From contig JADJQY010000002.1 in the NCBI GenBank assembly GCA_016712505.1, positions 62,001 through 126,000 on the forward strand: 64,000 bases of DNA, read 5' to 3'. The position numbers and the translations under genes were made by a program. Source of the stretch: Candidatus Eiseniibacteriota bacterium (GTDB taxonomy: Bacteria; Eisenbacteria; RBG-16-71-46; CAIMUX01). The notes below the pieces were generated by a model, which saw only the letters and a program-made list of their open reading frames with translations, was not told where the DNA came from and ran no database searches. This document shows, in pieces, positions 43,247-52,009 of the stretch; position 1 is the first letter of the stretch, and each line of letters begins with the position of its first letter.

Positions 43247-44338
43247 CTACGCCGCCGCGCTCTGGATCGCCGGCGGCTGGGCCGGAAGATCGATCTGGAA
43301 GCAGGCGCCCTGACCCGGCTCGCTGCGCGCAATCATCGATCCACGGTGGCGGAGGACGATCAGGCGCGCCGCGGCCAGTGACAGGCCGTGGCCGGTGGAG
43401 TGGTGCTGGAGATTGGCCACCGCGAACTCCTGGAAGATCCGCGGCAAGATCTCGGCGTCGATTCCCGGGCCGTGATCCTGAACGGTCAGCCGGACCACCT
43501 GGTCGTCGGCCGAGAGTTTGATCTCGATCGTCTTCCCATCCGCGCCGAAGCGGATCGCGTTGTCGAGCAGGGCGGAGACGACCAGCTTCAGTTTCTCCGC
43601 GTCACCCCAGGCGATGGCCGTCTCGGGGCAGTCGAGGGCCAGGGTCAGTCCGTGGTTTGCGGCGGTCGGAGCCATGGTGGCGACCTGACTGCGGAGCCAC
43701 GCGGCCAGATCGAGTTCCGCCATGTCGAACTTGCAGGTGTTGGTCCGGAGTGAGTTGAGGAACGAGACCCGCTCGACCAGGCGGTGGAGCCGCTTCGCTC
43801 CGTCGTGCACCATCTGGAGCAGTTCCTTGTGGTCCTGGGTGAGCGACGGGTCGCCGAGCAGCATCTCGGTCGGGGCGATCATGAAGGTCAAGGGGGTGCG
43901 CGTCTCGTGGTTGAGCAGGGCGAGAAGCTCGGACTTGAGCCGGTCGACCTCCTCGACCGATTTGAGCCGCAGGTAGACGCGGATCTTGGCCAGCAATTCA
44001 TCTTCATCGAACGGCTTGGTGACGTAGTCGTCCGCGCCCGCCTCGTACCCTTCGAGCCGCTCCGAGAGCATCGCCTTGGCCGAGACCATGATCACCTTGG
44101 TCTGGCGGAGATCCGGGCGAGCCCGCAGCCGACGGCAGGTTTCGTAGCCGTCGATCCCCGGCATCATGATATCGAGCAGGATGAGGTCGGGGGCAAAGGC
44201 CGAAACGGTGGAGAGCGCCTCCTCGCCGGAAGCCGCGGTGGCCACGTTGTAGGTCCGGCCGAGGATCTTCTTCAGGATCGCGACATTCCGTGGGTTGTCA
44301 TCGACCACGAGAATCCGGGCGCCGTTCTCTGACTGCAT
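43247..44338 (-). CDS. Hybrid response regulator-histidine kinase (REC-HisKA-HATPase)
   Basis: 363 residues from the ATG at 44338, which has GGAGGACGG upstream; the frame is open further upstream but REC begins at residue 8. N-terminal receiver with DD at 13-14, phosphoacceptor Asp56 (LILLDIMMP), and Lys108 in VTKPF. Then HisKA with His144 (LLNHETRTPL) and HATPase (LLDNAIRFGADG, DHGPGID, STGHGLSLA). No membrane segment. This REC-first architecture lets an upstream kinase tune a cytoplasmic kinase. Head of the minus-strand sensor operon (gaps of 18 and 9 bp to the next genes). Confidence 0.9.
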   Translation of the reverse strand: MQSENGARILVVDDNPRNVAILKKILGRTYNVATAASGEEALSTVSAFAPDLILLDIMMPGIDGYETCRRLRARPDLRQTKVIMVSAKAMLSERLEGYEAGADDYVTKPFDEDELLAKIRVYLRLKSVEEVDRLKSELLALLNHETRTPLTFMIAPTEMLLGDPSLTQDHKELLQMVHDGAKRLHRLVERVSFLNSLRTNTCKFDMAELDLAAWLRSQVATMAPTAANHGLTLALDCPETAIAWGDAEKLKLVVSALLDNAIRFGADGKTIEIKLSADDQVVRLTVQDHGPGIDAEILPRIFQEFAVANLQHHSTGHGLSLAAARLIVLRHRGSMIARSEPGQGACFQIDLPAQPPAIQSAAA

Positions 44339-44371
44339 GTCGACCGTCCTCCGTTTGCGGCGTGCAAGACG

Positions 44372-44398
44372 GAGTCCCGACCCACGAGGTCGGGACTC
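44372..44398 (-). terminator. Hairpin between selenoprotein gene and sensor operon
   Basis: 11-bp stem GAGTCCCGACC / GGTCGGGACTC with a 5-base loop, read on the minus strand, followed by CGTCTTGC. Probably terminates the peroxiredoxin transcript; the U-tract is short. Confidence 0.5.
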
Positions 44399-44474
44399 GT
44401 ACTCCGGAGTTATCGGTGGGGAAGCTGCGCTTATGGAGGAATCGAGCGCAATCCCACCTGGTTTGCGGGCGGGG

Positions 44475-44921
44475 CTAGGTCGACGGGAGGAGGGCGAGGA
44501 TCTCGGTCGCGTGCTCCTTGACCTTGACCTGTTCAAAGGCGTGGACGATGCGGCCATCCGGGCCGATCAGGTAGGTGATCCGTCGCGGCCACTCCTCATC
44601 CGCGCGGGCGCACGCGCCGTAGGCCAGCCCGATGGAGCGGCTGACGTCGCAGAGCAGGGGATAGGGGAACTGAAACTTGGTCGCAAACGCGGCGTTCTCC
44701 TCCGGGGAGTCGAAACTCACCCCGAGAATGACCGCGTTCCGCCGACGGTACTCATCCGAGAGGTCGCGGAACCCGCAACCCTCGATGGTTCAGCCGGGGG
44801 TGTCAGCTTTCGGGTAGAACCAGAGGACGACGTACGATCCCCGCAGGTCCGACAGGGCCAGGGGCTCGTTGGTGTGGGTCAGGGTTGCGAAATCGGGCGC
44901 GACCGAACCTGGGGCCAGCAT
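44475..44921 (-). CDS. bcp: Selenocysteine-containing peroxiredoxin (Bcp/PrxQ type), UGA read as Sec44
   Basis: 148 residues if the in-frame TGA at 44792-44790 is read as selenocysteine. The start is the ATG at 44921 behind AAGGAGG. Sequence around the codon is WFYPKADTPG-U-TIEGC: the UGA sits exactly where Bcp/PrxQ peroxiredoxins have the peroxidatic Cys of the TPGCT motif, with the resolving Cys49 five residues later (C45/C50 pattern of E. coli Bcp). Homology continues in the same frame on both sides (APDFATL before; FRDLSDEYRRRNAVILGVSFDSPEENAAF-type thioredoxin-fold sequence after). A SECIS-like hairpin starts 6 bases behind the UGA. It reduces peroxides using thiols. No sel genes are in the window. 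Ordinary gene callers would split or truncate it. The alternative is a nonsense mutation, which would have had to hit precisely this codon. Confidence 0.87.
44757..44784 (-). promoter_or_regulatory. Candidate bacterial SECIS element
   Basis: Reading the minus strand, CGAGGGTTGCGG pairs with CCGCGACCTCTCG (12 pairs, two G-U, one bulged C), leaving a GTT apical loop. The loop starts 18 bases after the UGA and begins with G followed by U. This is within the spacing (about 16-37) and loop rules known for SelB-dependent bacterial SECIS elements, and it lies inside the coding region as expected in bacteria. Confidence 0.72.
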
Positions 44922-45096
44922 CGAGTGCCTCCTTGCGCCGAGGATGCGCGTCCACAGGGTGCGCAGGATGCGCAGCGGGCGCGGTGGGTGGTGGGTGTCG
45001 TGGGTCATCGTTCCGGCGCACGCTAGCCGGTCGCCGCGGAGCGCGCAAGGGGCGCGCGGCGAGACGAGGGACGGAGTCGATCTCTGGCTCCCGGGA

Positions 45097-45456
45097 TCAG
45101 GCCGCGCCGGCCTTCTCCTTTGCGGCCCGCAGCTGGGTCACCGCCGCCTGCTGATTGGTCTCGACCGAGAAGACCCGGTTGAGCCCGGTCAGGCGGAAGA
45201 GCTCCTCGATGCGCGGGTGGACGCCGAACAGACGGAGTTCGCCCCGACCGCGGAGCGCTTTGAGGGCGGCGACCACCGCTCCGAGGCCGGAGCTGTCCAT
45301 GAACTCGACCTCGCTCAGGTCGAGTGCAACCCACCGCGAGCTTTCGAGCTCCGGGAGGAGCGCCTGGCGAAACGCCTCGGCCCGATCCGCTCCCAGCTCC
45401 GGCCCCTCGGGGCGAAGCACCAGGATCCCGTCCAGCTCCGTGCTGCCGATGTTCAT
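45097..45456 (-). CDS. STAS-domain anti-sigma factor antagonist
   Basis: 119 residues from the ATG at 45456 (AAGGAGACGAG upstream). STAS fold with the phosphorylatable serine motif FMDSSGLG (Ser55) and the following VVAALKALRGRGELRLFGV and LFRLTGLNRVFSV, as in SpoIIAA/RsbV. It would be phosphorylated by an RsbW-type kinase and dephosphorylated by a PP2C phosphatase, both of which lie just across the divergent intergenic region (47188 and 45702). The C-terminus ends in a Lys/Ala-rich helix. Confidence 0.88.
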   Translation of the reverse strand: MNIGSTELDGILVLRPEGPELGADRAEAFRQALLPELESSRWVALDLSEVEFMDSSGLGAVVAALKALRGRGELRLFGVHPRIEELFRLTGLNRVFSVETNQQAAVTQLRAAKEKAGAA

Positions 45457-45701
45457 CTCGTCTCCTTCGTGCCTGCGATGCGCGGCCTTCGTCCCTCTGA
45501 CGGCCCCAAGGCGAGCTTCGGCCGACGGGACCGGCTTCTTGATCGCGGAGATCACGGTCCTGTCGGCCGCGCGATCGGTCCGGAACCGGTTCGTCTACTT
45601 GAGATCACGCCCCGCGCGACCGAAACAACGGGAGGAACCGGCGCGTCTGTCGGCGCGGCGTTGCCTTCCACGTCCGGGCCACAACCAGGAGAATGCTCTC
45701 G

Positions 45702-47183
45702 ATGAAGCCGGCGGAACATCTTCGGCTGTTGGTGCAGAACCGACCGGATCTGCTCGCCGCCCTCGACCAGCAACTGCGGAGCGCGGGCACCGGCGCCTGC
45801 CTGGTCGACCCCGACGGAGAGACGATCTGGGCGAGCGGTACGTCGGAACCGGCCGGTCAGGACCTGCTGCGCCACCTGGTCGAGCCCTACGGGGAGATGC
45901 GGATCTGGGGTGAGCAGGCTTCGGAGGAGTGGGCCGGCATCGCGGCCAGCCTGCTCACCGCCTGTGCCGAGAGCGAAGCCGAGCTGAATCAACTGGTCGA
46001 CGACCATATCTCGACCACCAATCAGTTGATGGCGCTCTACAACATCGTCTACGGCACCCACGGCACCTGGGACCTGGCGCAGAAGCTCGATGTCATCGTG
46101 CGCGAGGCGGGGAAGCAGTCGAACTCGGAGTTCGCCGTGCTCGGACGGGTGGAGGATCCGGGGTCGCCTCTCCACCTCTATGCCCGGAGGGGAGCCGCCG
46201 ACGCGACCGCCGCGCGCAGCCTGCTCGAGTCGGTCTCTCGGGAGAAGAACGCCCACATCGGGATCGCGCCCGAGTCGTTCGTGGCCGCGCCGATCCTGCT
46301 CCACGGAGAGGTTTACGGCTGGCTCGCGGTGACCGACCGCGAGGAAGGGTACCTGGGGCGCGACCTGAAGCTGGTCCAGGCGCTGGCCGACCTGGCAGCG
46401 GGATTTCTGCTCACCGCTCGTTTGCAAGAGAAGGTAGTCGAGACCTTCAAGATCGGACGTGAACTGGAACTCGCGTCGGAGATCCAGGAACTCCTGATTC
46501 CGCGAGAGCTGCCGACCGTTCCCGGCATCGAGATCTGCGCCATCTGTCATCCCGCCTCCCAGGTCGGGGGCGACTTCTATGCCATTCAGACCCTGCCCGA
46601 CGGAGACCTGGTGTTTGCGGTGGGGGATGTCACCGGCAAGGGGGTTCCGGCGGCGATGCTGATGGCGATGACCCGCACCGCGTTCCACTCCATCGTGCCG
46701 ATCGAGGAGAGCCCGGGGAAGATCCTGGCCCATCTCAACGAAGTGCTCTGCGCCGATCTGGAACGGGTGGGGAAGTTCGTCACCCTGGTCGTCGGTCGGT
46801 ACTCGTCCTGGAGCCGGAACGTGATCCTGGCCAACGCGGGTCACTCGCCGGTGCTCTCGATTTCCGGTCACGGCGCCGTCCCCGCCATGCTCGAGCCGCT
46901 GCTCCCGCCGATCGGGGTTCTGCCCACCATCGCGCCGGAGGAGATCTCGGTCACCCTCCGGGCCGACTCGGTCCTGGTGATCACCAGCGATGGAGTGACC
47001 GAGGCGCGGAACCCCAAAGGGGAGTTCTTCGGGCTCGATCGCCTGGTCGGCGTGTTCGCGGCGGGGACGCGGGCCACCGCGGCGGAGCTGGCCCACCGCC
47101 TGCTCGCCGATCTGCACGACTTCTCGAATGGAGCGAAGCAGAGCGACGATCAGACCCTGCTCATCCTCAAGGGAACGAGGTAG
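45702..47183 (+). CDS. GAF-SpoIIE (PP2C-type) serine phosphatase
   Basis: 493 residues from the ATG at 45702, which has GGAGA 9 bases upstream (the in-frame ATG at 45693 touches that site). Helical N-terminus, a GAF-like domain at about 110-235, a linker helix (KIGRELELASEIQELLIP) typical of RsbU-type regulators, and the SpoIIE phosphatase domain with metal-binding GGDFYAI, FAVGDVTGKGVPAAM, DSVLVITSDGVTEAR and SDDQTLLIL all intact. It should dephosphorylate the STAS protein encoded divergently, in response to a GAF-sensed signal. Four bp before the RsbW-like gene. Confidence 0.9.
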   Translation: MKPAEHLRLLVQNRPDLLAALDQQLRSAGTGACLVDPDGETIWASGTSEPAGQDLLRHLVEPYGEMRIWGEQASEEWAGIAASLLTACAESEAELNQLVDDHISTTNQLMALYNIVYGTHGTWDLAQKLDVIVREAGKQSNSEFAVLGRVEDPGSPLHLYARRGAADATAARSLLESVSREKNAHIGIAPESFVAAPILLHGEVYGWLAVTDREEGYLGRDLKLVQALADLAAGFLLTARLQEKVVETFKIGRELELASEIQELLIPRELPTVPGIEICAICHPASQVGGDFYAIQTLPDGDLVFAVGDVTGKGVPAAMLMAMTRTAFHSIVPIEESPGKILAHLNEVLCADLERVGKFVTLVVGRYSSWSRNVILANAGHSPVLSISGHGAVPAMLEPLLPPIGVLPTIAPEEISVTLRADSVLVITSDGVTEARNPKGEFFGLDRLVGVFAAGTRATAAELAHRLLADLHDFSNGAKQSDDQTLLILKGTR

Positions 47184-47187
47184 CGCC

Positions 47188-47637
47188 GTGGCGTGGGAAC
47201 ACGAGGGCGTGGAGCGGATGGAACTCCACTTCGCCAATCACTTCGACAGCCTGCCCCAGCTCGGAGCGGCAATGATGTCGGCCGCACAGCAGTTCTTCGG
47301 TTCGATCGGCGAGGCGAAGGAGCTGCACGACCTGCGCCTGGCGGTCCAGGAAGCGGCAACCAATCTGATCGAACACGGCGCGATCGTCGACGACGACTTC
47401 GTGGTTCGATTCGAACGGTGGGGGGACGAGTTCTGGGTCCACTTCGTCTGCCGCGGGCGGCCGTTCGATCCGACCAGCGTGCGTCCGAGTCTGCCGGATC
47501 CCCTCGAGCTGGCCGAGGGAGGCTACGGGCTGTTCCTCCTCCACACCCTGACCGATGGTGTGCTCTATCAGACCGAGGGGGAGTGGAACACGCTCAGTCT
47601 CCGCAAGCGGGTTCCCGGCCTGAGGGAGGCGGCATGA
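47188..47637 (+). CDS. RsbW/SpoIIAB-like anti-sigma serine kinase
   Basis: 149 residues from the GTG at 47188 (alternative ATG at 47218 behind GGAGCGG). Compact HATPase_c_2 fold: N box LRLAVQEAATNLIEHG with the Glu and Asn, and G box EGGYGLFLLHTL. No membrane segment and no HisKA, as in serine kinases that hold a sigma factor or another partner until displaced by unphosphorylated STAS protein. Its stop overlaps the receiver gene's ATG (ATGA). The partner it sequesters is not obvious; the sigma-region-4-like protein at 56601 is one idea only. Confidence 0.85.
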   Translation: MAWEHEGVERMELHFANHFDSLPQLGAAMMSAAQQFFGSIGEAKELHDLRLAVQEAATNLIEHGAIVDDDFVVRFERWGDEFWVHFVCRGRPFDPTSVRPSLPDPLELAEGGYGLFLLHTLTDGVLYQTEGEWNTLSLRKRVPGLREAA

Positions 47638-48020
47638 AGCCGCGCGTCCTGGTGATCGACGACGACGCGGTTCTGCGCCGTCTGATGACGAAACTCCTCG
47701 GGGCTGGGGGATACGAACCGCTCACCGCCTCCGGCGGTGAGGAGGGGCTCAAGCTGCTCGTGCCCGGAAGCCTCCCGGACGCCATCGTGCTCGACCTCTC
47801 GATGCCGGGCATGTCGGGATTCGAGGTGCTCCAGCGGCTGCGCGGCGATGCGGCGACCGCCCAGTTGCCGGTGCTGGTGCTCACCGGGCAGGCCGGTTCC
47901 GCCGACCACGACCGATCTCTGGAGCTCGGGGCAGACCTCTTCATGACCAAACCGTTCAGCTCCTTCGAGCTGCTCGACACCATCCGGGTGCTGCTCGGCT
48001 CCTCGCGCCGGGCAGCCTGA
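47634..48020 (+). CDS. Single-domain response regulator (REC)
   Basis: 128 residues: stand-alone receiver with acidic pair DDD at 9-11, phosphoacceptor Asp54 (IVLDLSMPGM), conserved Thr (VLVLTGQ) and Lys in MTKPF. No output domain. Coupled by ATGA to the RsbW-like gene and only 11 bp before the pilus ATPase gene, so it physically links the partner-switching set to the assembly operon. Confidence 0.88.
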   Translation: MKPRVLVIDDDAVLRRLMTKLLGAGGYEPLTASGGEEGLKLLVPGSLPDAIVLDLSMPGMSGFEVLQRLRGDAATAQLPVLVLTGQAGSADHDRSLELGADLFMTKPFSSFELLDTIRVLLGSSRRAA

Positions 48021-48031
48021 CAGGGGGCGGA

Positions 48032-49527
48032 ATGGCGCGGCCTGAACTGCAGGGGAACACCCCGGCCCTCGATCTCAAGCGCGTGCTGCCGGATCCGGAG
48101 GCGGTGAAGCTGGTCCCGCGCGCCGCTGCGGTGCGCTACACCGTCGCTCCGTTGGCCCTCGAAGGTGACGCGCTGAGGGTTGCCCTCCGCGATGTGCACG
48201 ACATCGACGCGCTCGACTATCTCGAGATGCTGACCCAGAGGCGGGTCATTGCGGTCGCGGCGCCAGAGCCGGAGCTGAGGGAGTTCATCCAGCGGGTCTA
48301 CACCGGCGCAGGCGGCGGCGGGGAGCTGGACACCGTGGTGGCGGAGGCAAGCCGCCTGGCCCAGGAGAAGAGCGACGGCTCCGAGCTTCCGATCATTCGT
48401 CTGGTCGACCTGCTGCTGGCCGAAGCGCTGCGTCAGCGCGCGACCGATCTCCACGTCCAGCCGGAACACTCGGGGCTGGTGCTGCGCTTCCGGGTGGATG
48501 GTCTGCTCCGCCTCGTGCTTACCCTTCCAAAGGAGCTGCAGCTTCCGATCGCCACCCGTCTGAAGGTGATGGCTGATCTCGATATCTCGGAGCGACGGCT
48601 GCCGCAGGATGGGAAGATCGATCTCTCGGTGGGGGAGCGCCGCATCGACCTGCGCGTCTCCACCCTGCCGACGGTGCACGGCGAGAACATCGTACTGCGC
48701 CTGCTCGATCACGCCCGGGTTCTGCACGGGTTTCCCGACCTGGGTTTCCACGCGGAGGACATCGAGCGCCTGGTGGCGATGAGCGCGCGGCCGCACGGGA
48801 TCTTTCTGGTCACCGGCCCGACCGGGTCGGGCAAGACGACGACGCTCTACGCGGCGCTGCAGTGTGTCGACACGGCGGAGCGCAACGTGCTCACCCTGGA
48901 AGACCCGGTCGAGTACCGACTGCCCGGGATCCGCCAATCGCACATTCAGGAGAAGACCGGGTTTACCTTCGCCACCGGCCTGCGCGCGGCGCTGCGTCAG
49001 GACCCGGACGTGATCCTGGTGGGCGAGATCCGCGACCTCGAGACGGCGGAAATTGCGGTGCGTGCGGCACTGACCGGTCACCTGGTGCTCTCCACCCTGC
49101 ACACCATGAGTGCGCCGGGCACCATTGCTCGTCTGCGGGAGATGGGGATCGCGGACTATCTGCTCGCCTCCACCTTGAGCGGCATCCTGGCCCAGCGACT
49201 GGTGCGCCGGCTCTGCGACTGCGCCACCGACCGGTCAGCCACCACCGCCGAGCGCGCCTATCTGGGGTGCCGGACGGAGAGCTGATCCTGCGACGGGGAG
49301 CGGGTTGTGTGGCCGGCGGCAACACCGGCTATCGCGGTCGCTTCGCCCTGTATGAGTTTCTCGAGCTGACCCCGGAACTGGCCCGGGCGGTCGGATCCGG
49401 CGCGGACGGCGCCTCGATCGAAGCGATGGCGCGCTCGAGTGGTTACCGGTCACTGCGCGAGCACGGAGTGCAGCGGGTGCGGCAGGGGTGGACCACGGTC
49501 GAAGAGCTGGCGCGGATCGTGAGCTAG
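48032..49527 (+). CDS. GspE/PilB-type assembly ATPase, frameshifted near C-terminus
   Basis: N-terminal GspE N1E-like domain, then the ATPase core: RATDLHVQPE, Walker A GPTGSGKT at 262-269, Asp box LEDPVEYRLPG, Walker B DPDVILVGEIRD, His box TGHLVLSTLHT. Frame 1 runs to residue 412 (AERAYLG) and then hits a TGA at 49282-49284. The rest of the family C-terminus (ILRRGAGC...NTGYRGRFALYEFLEL) continues in the -1 frame to 49527. One extra G in the CTGGGG run at 49262-49267 would restore a 498-residue protein of normal length. The C-terminal zinc site is degraded (CDC, and only one Cys before NTGYRGR). Error, real mutation or slippage cannot be told apart. Confidence 0.83.
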
Positions 49528-49530
49528 ACC

Positions 49531-50733
49531 ATGGCGACCCTGGTCTACCGCGCGCGCGACGACGCCGGCCGCCTGCGCCGCGGGGAGGCTTCCGCGGAGT
49601 CGTTGCCCGATCTCCGCGCTCAACTTCGGGAGCAAGGGCTCTGGCTCATCGAGGCCCGCAACCGAACGCTGAAAGCCGGGGGACATGGTCAGATCTCCCG
49701 TCAGGAGTTGATCCTCTTCACCTTTCACCTCCAGACGATCGTCTCGGGCGGGATCCCGCTGCTCACCGGGTTGAATGACTTGGCGCAGGAGACCCGCTCG
49801 CGCGGCTTCCGTAACGTGGTGACCGAGGTCTGCAACCAGATCGAAGGAGGAGCGACCCTCTCCCAGGCCCTGGCCCGCTTCCCCAAGGTGTTCCCCTCCT
49901 CCTACGTGCACATGATCGAGGGGGGAGAGACGAGCGGCAGCCTCGATCGCACGCTCGGTCGCCTGGTTTCGCTGCTCGAGTGGCGCGAGGAGCTGCGGGC
50001 CCAGGTGAAGCAGCTCTTGACCTACCCGGCGATCGTGGTGCTCTTCATGCTCGGGCTGGTCGGAATCATGCTCGGGTTCGTGCTCCCGCGCTTCCGCGGG
50101 ATCCTCGACTCACTGCAGGTCGAACTTCCCTGGTCGACGCTGTTTCTCCTCCATGCGAGTGACTTCCTGCGCCAGCGTTGGCCGATCGTCCTGATCGGGC
50201 TGGCCGCGGGGTTGATCATCGCGACCAGCCTCTACCGGACACCACGCACGCGCCTCCTCCTCGACGCCCTTGGCCTCCGGATCCCGGTGATCGGCGCGCT
50301 GCAGCGCTCGCTGGCCGCAAGTCAGATCGCGCACTTCCTCGGTGCGTTCATCGAGACCGGAGTGCCGATCGGAACTGCACTCGATCTGATGGTCGGGATC
50401 GTGGACAACCGGCATGTGGCGGCGCGGATCGAGCGGGTGCGGGCGCGGGTGCTGGGGGGGGAGACGCTGACCGGGGCGTTTCGCCAGGCGGGGATCCTTC
50501 CGTCGCTCGTACTCCGGATGGTTGCGATGGGAGAGGAAAGCGGAACCCTGCCGGAGGCCCTGGGCAAGGCGGCGCAGTACTACGACCGGGAGATCCCGCG
50601 ACGGGTGAAGCAGCTCTTCGACCTGGTGGCCCCCTGTCTGACCGTGGTGCTGGGGGTCGGGCTCCTCTTCACCATCCTTTCCATCATGCTTCCGATCTAC
50701 AAGATGTACTCCGCCATCAGTGGGGGGCAATGA
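49531..50733 (+). CDS. GspF/PilC inner-membrane platform protein
   Basis: 400 residues, full length for the family. A short N-terminal domain is followed by two GspF repeats (QELILFTFHLQTIVSGGIPLLTGL and SQIAHFLGAFIETGVPIGTAL) and about three membrane helices (about 171-192, 213-233, 368-393). It anchors the assembly ATPase and pseudopilin extrusion. Starts 3 bp after the ATPase gene; the next gene starts 1 bp after its stop. Confidence 0.92.
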   Translation: MATLVYRARDDAGRLRRGEASAESLPDLRAQLREQGLWLIEARNRTLKAGGHGQISRQELILFTFHLQTIVSGGIPLLTGLNDLAQETRSRGFRNVVTEVCNQIEGGATLSQALARFPKVFPSSYVHMIEGGETSGSLDRTLGRLVSLLEWREELRAQVKQLLTYPAIVVLFMLGLVGIMLGFVLPRFRGILDSLQVELPWSTLFLLHASDFLRQRWPIVLIGLAAGLIIATSLYRTPRTRLLLDALGLRIPVIGALQRSLAASQIAHFLGAFIETGVPIGTALDLMVGIVDNRHVAARIERVRARVLGGETLTGAFRQAGILPSLVLRMVAMGEESGTLPEALGKAAQYYDREIPRRVKQLFDLVAPCLTVVLGVGLLFTILSIMLPIYKMYSAISGGQ

Positions 50734-50734
50734 G

Positions 50735-51307
50735 ATGCGTCGTCAGGGCTTCACCATGATCGAGATCGTGGTTGCGGTGGCGGTGGTGCTGATTCTGGCC
50801 AGCGTGGCCATGCCGGTCACGACCCGCACGCTGCGCAAGGGGGCGATCTCTGCAACCAAGAGCGAGCTCGCGGCGGTGGGGAAGGCACTTCTTGCCTATG
50901 CCGGCGACTACCGCCTGACCGCTTCCGACGTCAAGTGGGGGCGCTTTCCTGCCGAACAGACAGGATTGGGAGGGGCCTCAACCGTGTTGGGGTCCGATCT
51001 GGAGTCGGATCTTGCCGGCCAGGGATGGAATCCGGTGCTCCGCCAGGGATGGAACGGCCCGTATCTGACGGCGCAACCCGAGAGGTGCGACGCCGACGGC
51101 GACGGAACAGTGGATGTCGTGCGTTCCTACCAGGTGGACGCGTGGGGGCGGTTCTACCGCTACCGCAACCGAACCCCGGGCGGCGGCTTCGTCACCAGCA
51201 TGAGTGATACGCGGGTCGTGACCGTCGAGAGTGGCGGGCCGGACCGCAATCTCGCCACCGCGGGGGACAACGTCGTCTATGAGGTCTACACCGGACGGGC
51301 ATACTAG
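50735..51307 (+). CDS. GspG-like major pseudopilin
   Basis: 190 residues from the ATG at 50735. The type IV prepilin signal is unmistakable: RRQG|FTMIEIVVAVAVVLILA, cleavage after Gly5 with Glu at +5. The C-terminal beta domain carries a Ca-binding-like DADGDGTVD loop and ends VVYEVYTGRAY. It would be processed by a PilD peptidase (not in the window) and form the pseudopilus. Overlaps the next gene by 29 bp. Confidence 0.88.
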   Translation: MRRQGFTMIEIVVAVAVVLILASVAMPVTTRTLRKGAISATKSELAAVGKALLAYAGDYRLTASDVKWGRFPAEQTGLGGASTVLGSDLESDLAGQGWNPVLRQGWNGPYLTAQPERCDADGDGTVDVVRSYQVDAWGRFYRYRNRTPGGGFVTSMSDTRVVTVESGGPDRNLATAGDNVVYEVYTGRAY

Positions 51308-51974
51308 CCGGCGGCGCTCCGGCGCGCCGGGATTCAGCCTGATCGAGATGATCGTGGTGATCGCGGTGATGGCGATCGTCGCCTCGATCGCCATTCCGAT
51401 GGTCGACATGGGACTCTCGCGCGAGCGTTCGGCGGCCACGATGGCCGAGATGAACGGACTGCGGGACGCGCTGCTCGCCTATCACGAGGATCACCTCGCC
51501 TTTCCGGATTCTCTCTCCACGCTGGTGGGCGGCGGGTACATTGCGGCCCGCTTCCAGGACAGCGACGTCTGGACCGACGCCTGGGGCGGTGACTACGAAT
51601 ATGCCCCCAGCGGCGTCACCGCGAGTCTGCGTAGTCTGGCCGCCGATCGCACCGATGCCGACCCGAATCTCGATCTCACCGTCTCGGGCACGCCCACGCT
51701 GCGGCTGCGTACCGTGGCCGACCTGGAGACCATCCATCGCGCTCTGGCCGGCTATGAATCGCGCCGCCTCGCGGAGACGCTCCCCCCGCTTCCCGCGCTG
51801 TGGTGGGATGCGGCCAACCCGGGGAACTCCGCCATGGGGCTTCTGATCACCTACGGACAACTGGAGAACTCGACCCGCTTCGCGACCGACGCGTGGGGGG
51901 ATGCCTATGCGTACACCGGAACTCCCGGTGATCGCGTGACCAGCAGCAACGTACCGACCCCGGGCGGCAGCTAG
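51279..51974 (+). CDS. Second type IV pilin-like pseudopilin
   Basis: 231 residues from the ATG at 51279 inside the preceding gene. A 20-residue leader ends SGAPG|FSLIEMIVVIAVMAIVA, a canonical prepilin peptidase site. The rest is a GspG-like domain: DALLAYHEDHLAFPDSLSTL, DAWGGDYEYAP, then a longer variable half repeating the DAWGDAYAY motif, which suggests two G-type half-domains. The role could be a minor tip or a second major subunit. The start is the least certain part; no better start was found. Confidence 0.8.
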   Translation: MRSTPDGHTSRRRSGAPGFSLIEMIVVIAVMAIVASIAIPMVDMGLSRERSAATMAEMNGLRDALLAYHEDHLAFPDSLSTLVGGGYIAARFQDSDVWTDAWGGDYEYAPSGVTASLRSLAADRTDADPNLDLTVSGTPTLRLRTVADLETIHRALAGYESRRLAETLPPLPALWWDAANPGNSAMGLLITYGQLENSTRFATDAWGDAYAYTGTPGDRVTSSNVPTPGGS

Positions 51975-52009
51975 GCCGCGCGCGGCGTAGCCGAAGGAAT
52001 CGGCGAACC

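Noticed and set aside
44475..44921. Peroxiredoxin as a plain pseudogene or two small genes
   Set aside because: The only interruption is TGA at the catalytic Cys codon, flanked by full-length homology, a strong SD and a SECIS-like hairpin; random nonsense would rarely land there.
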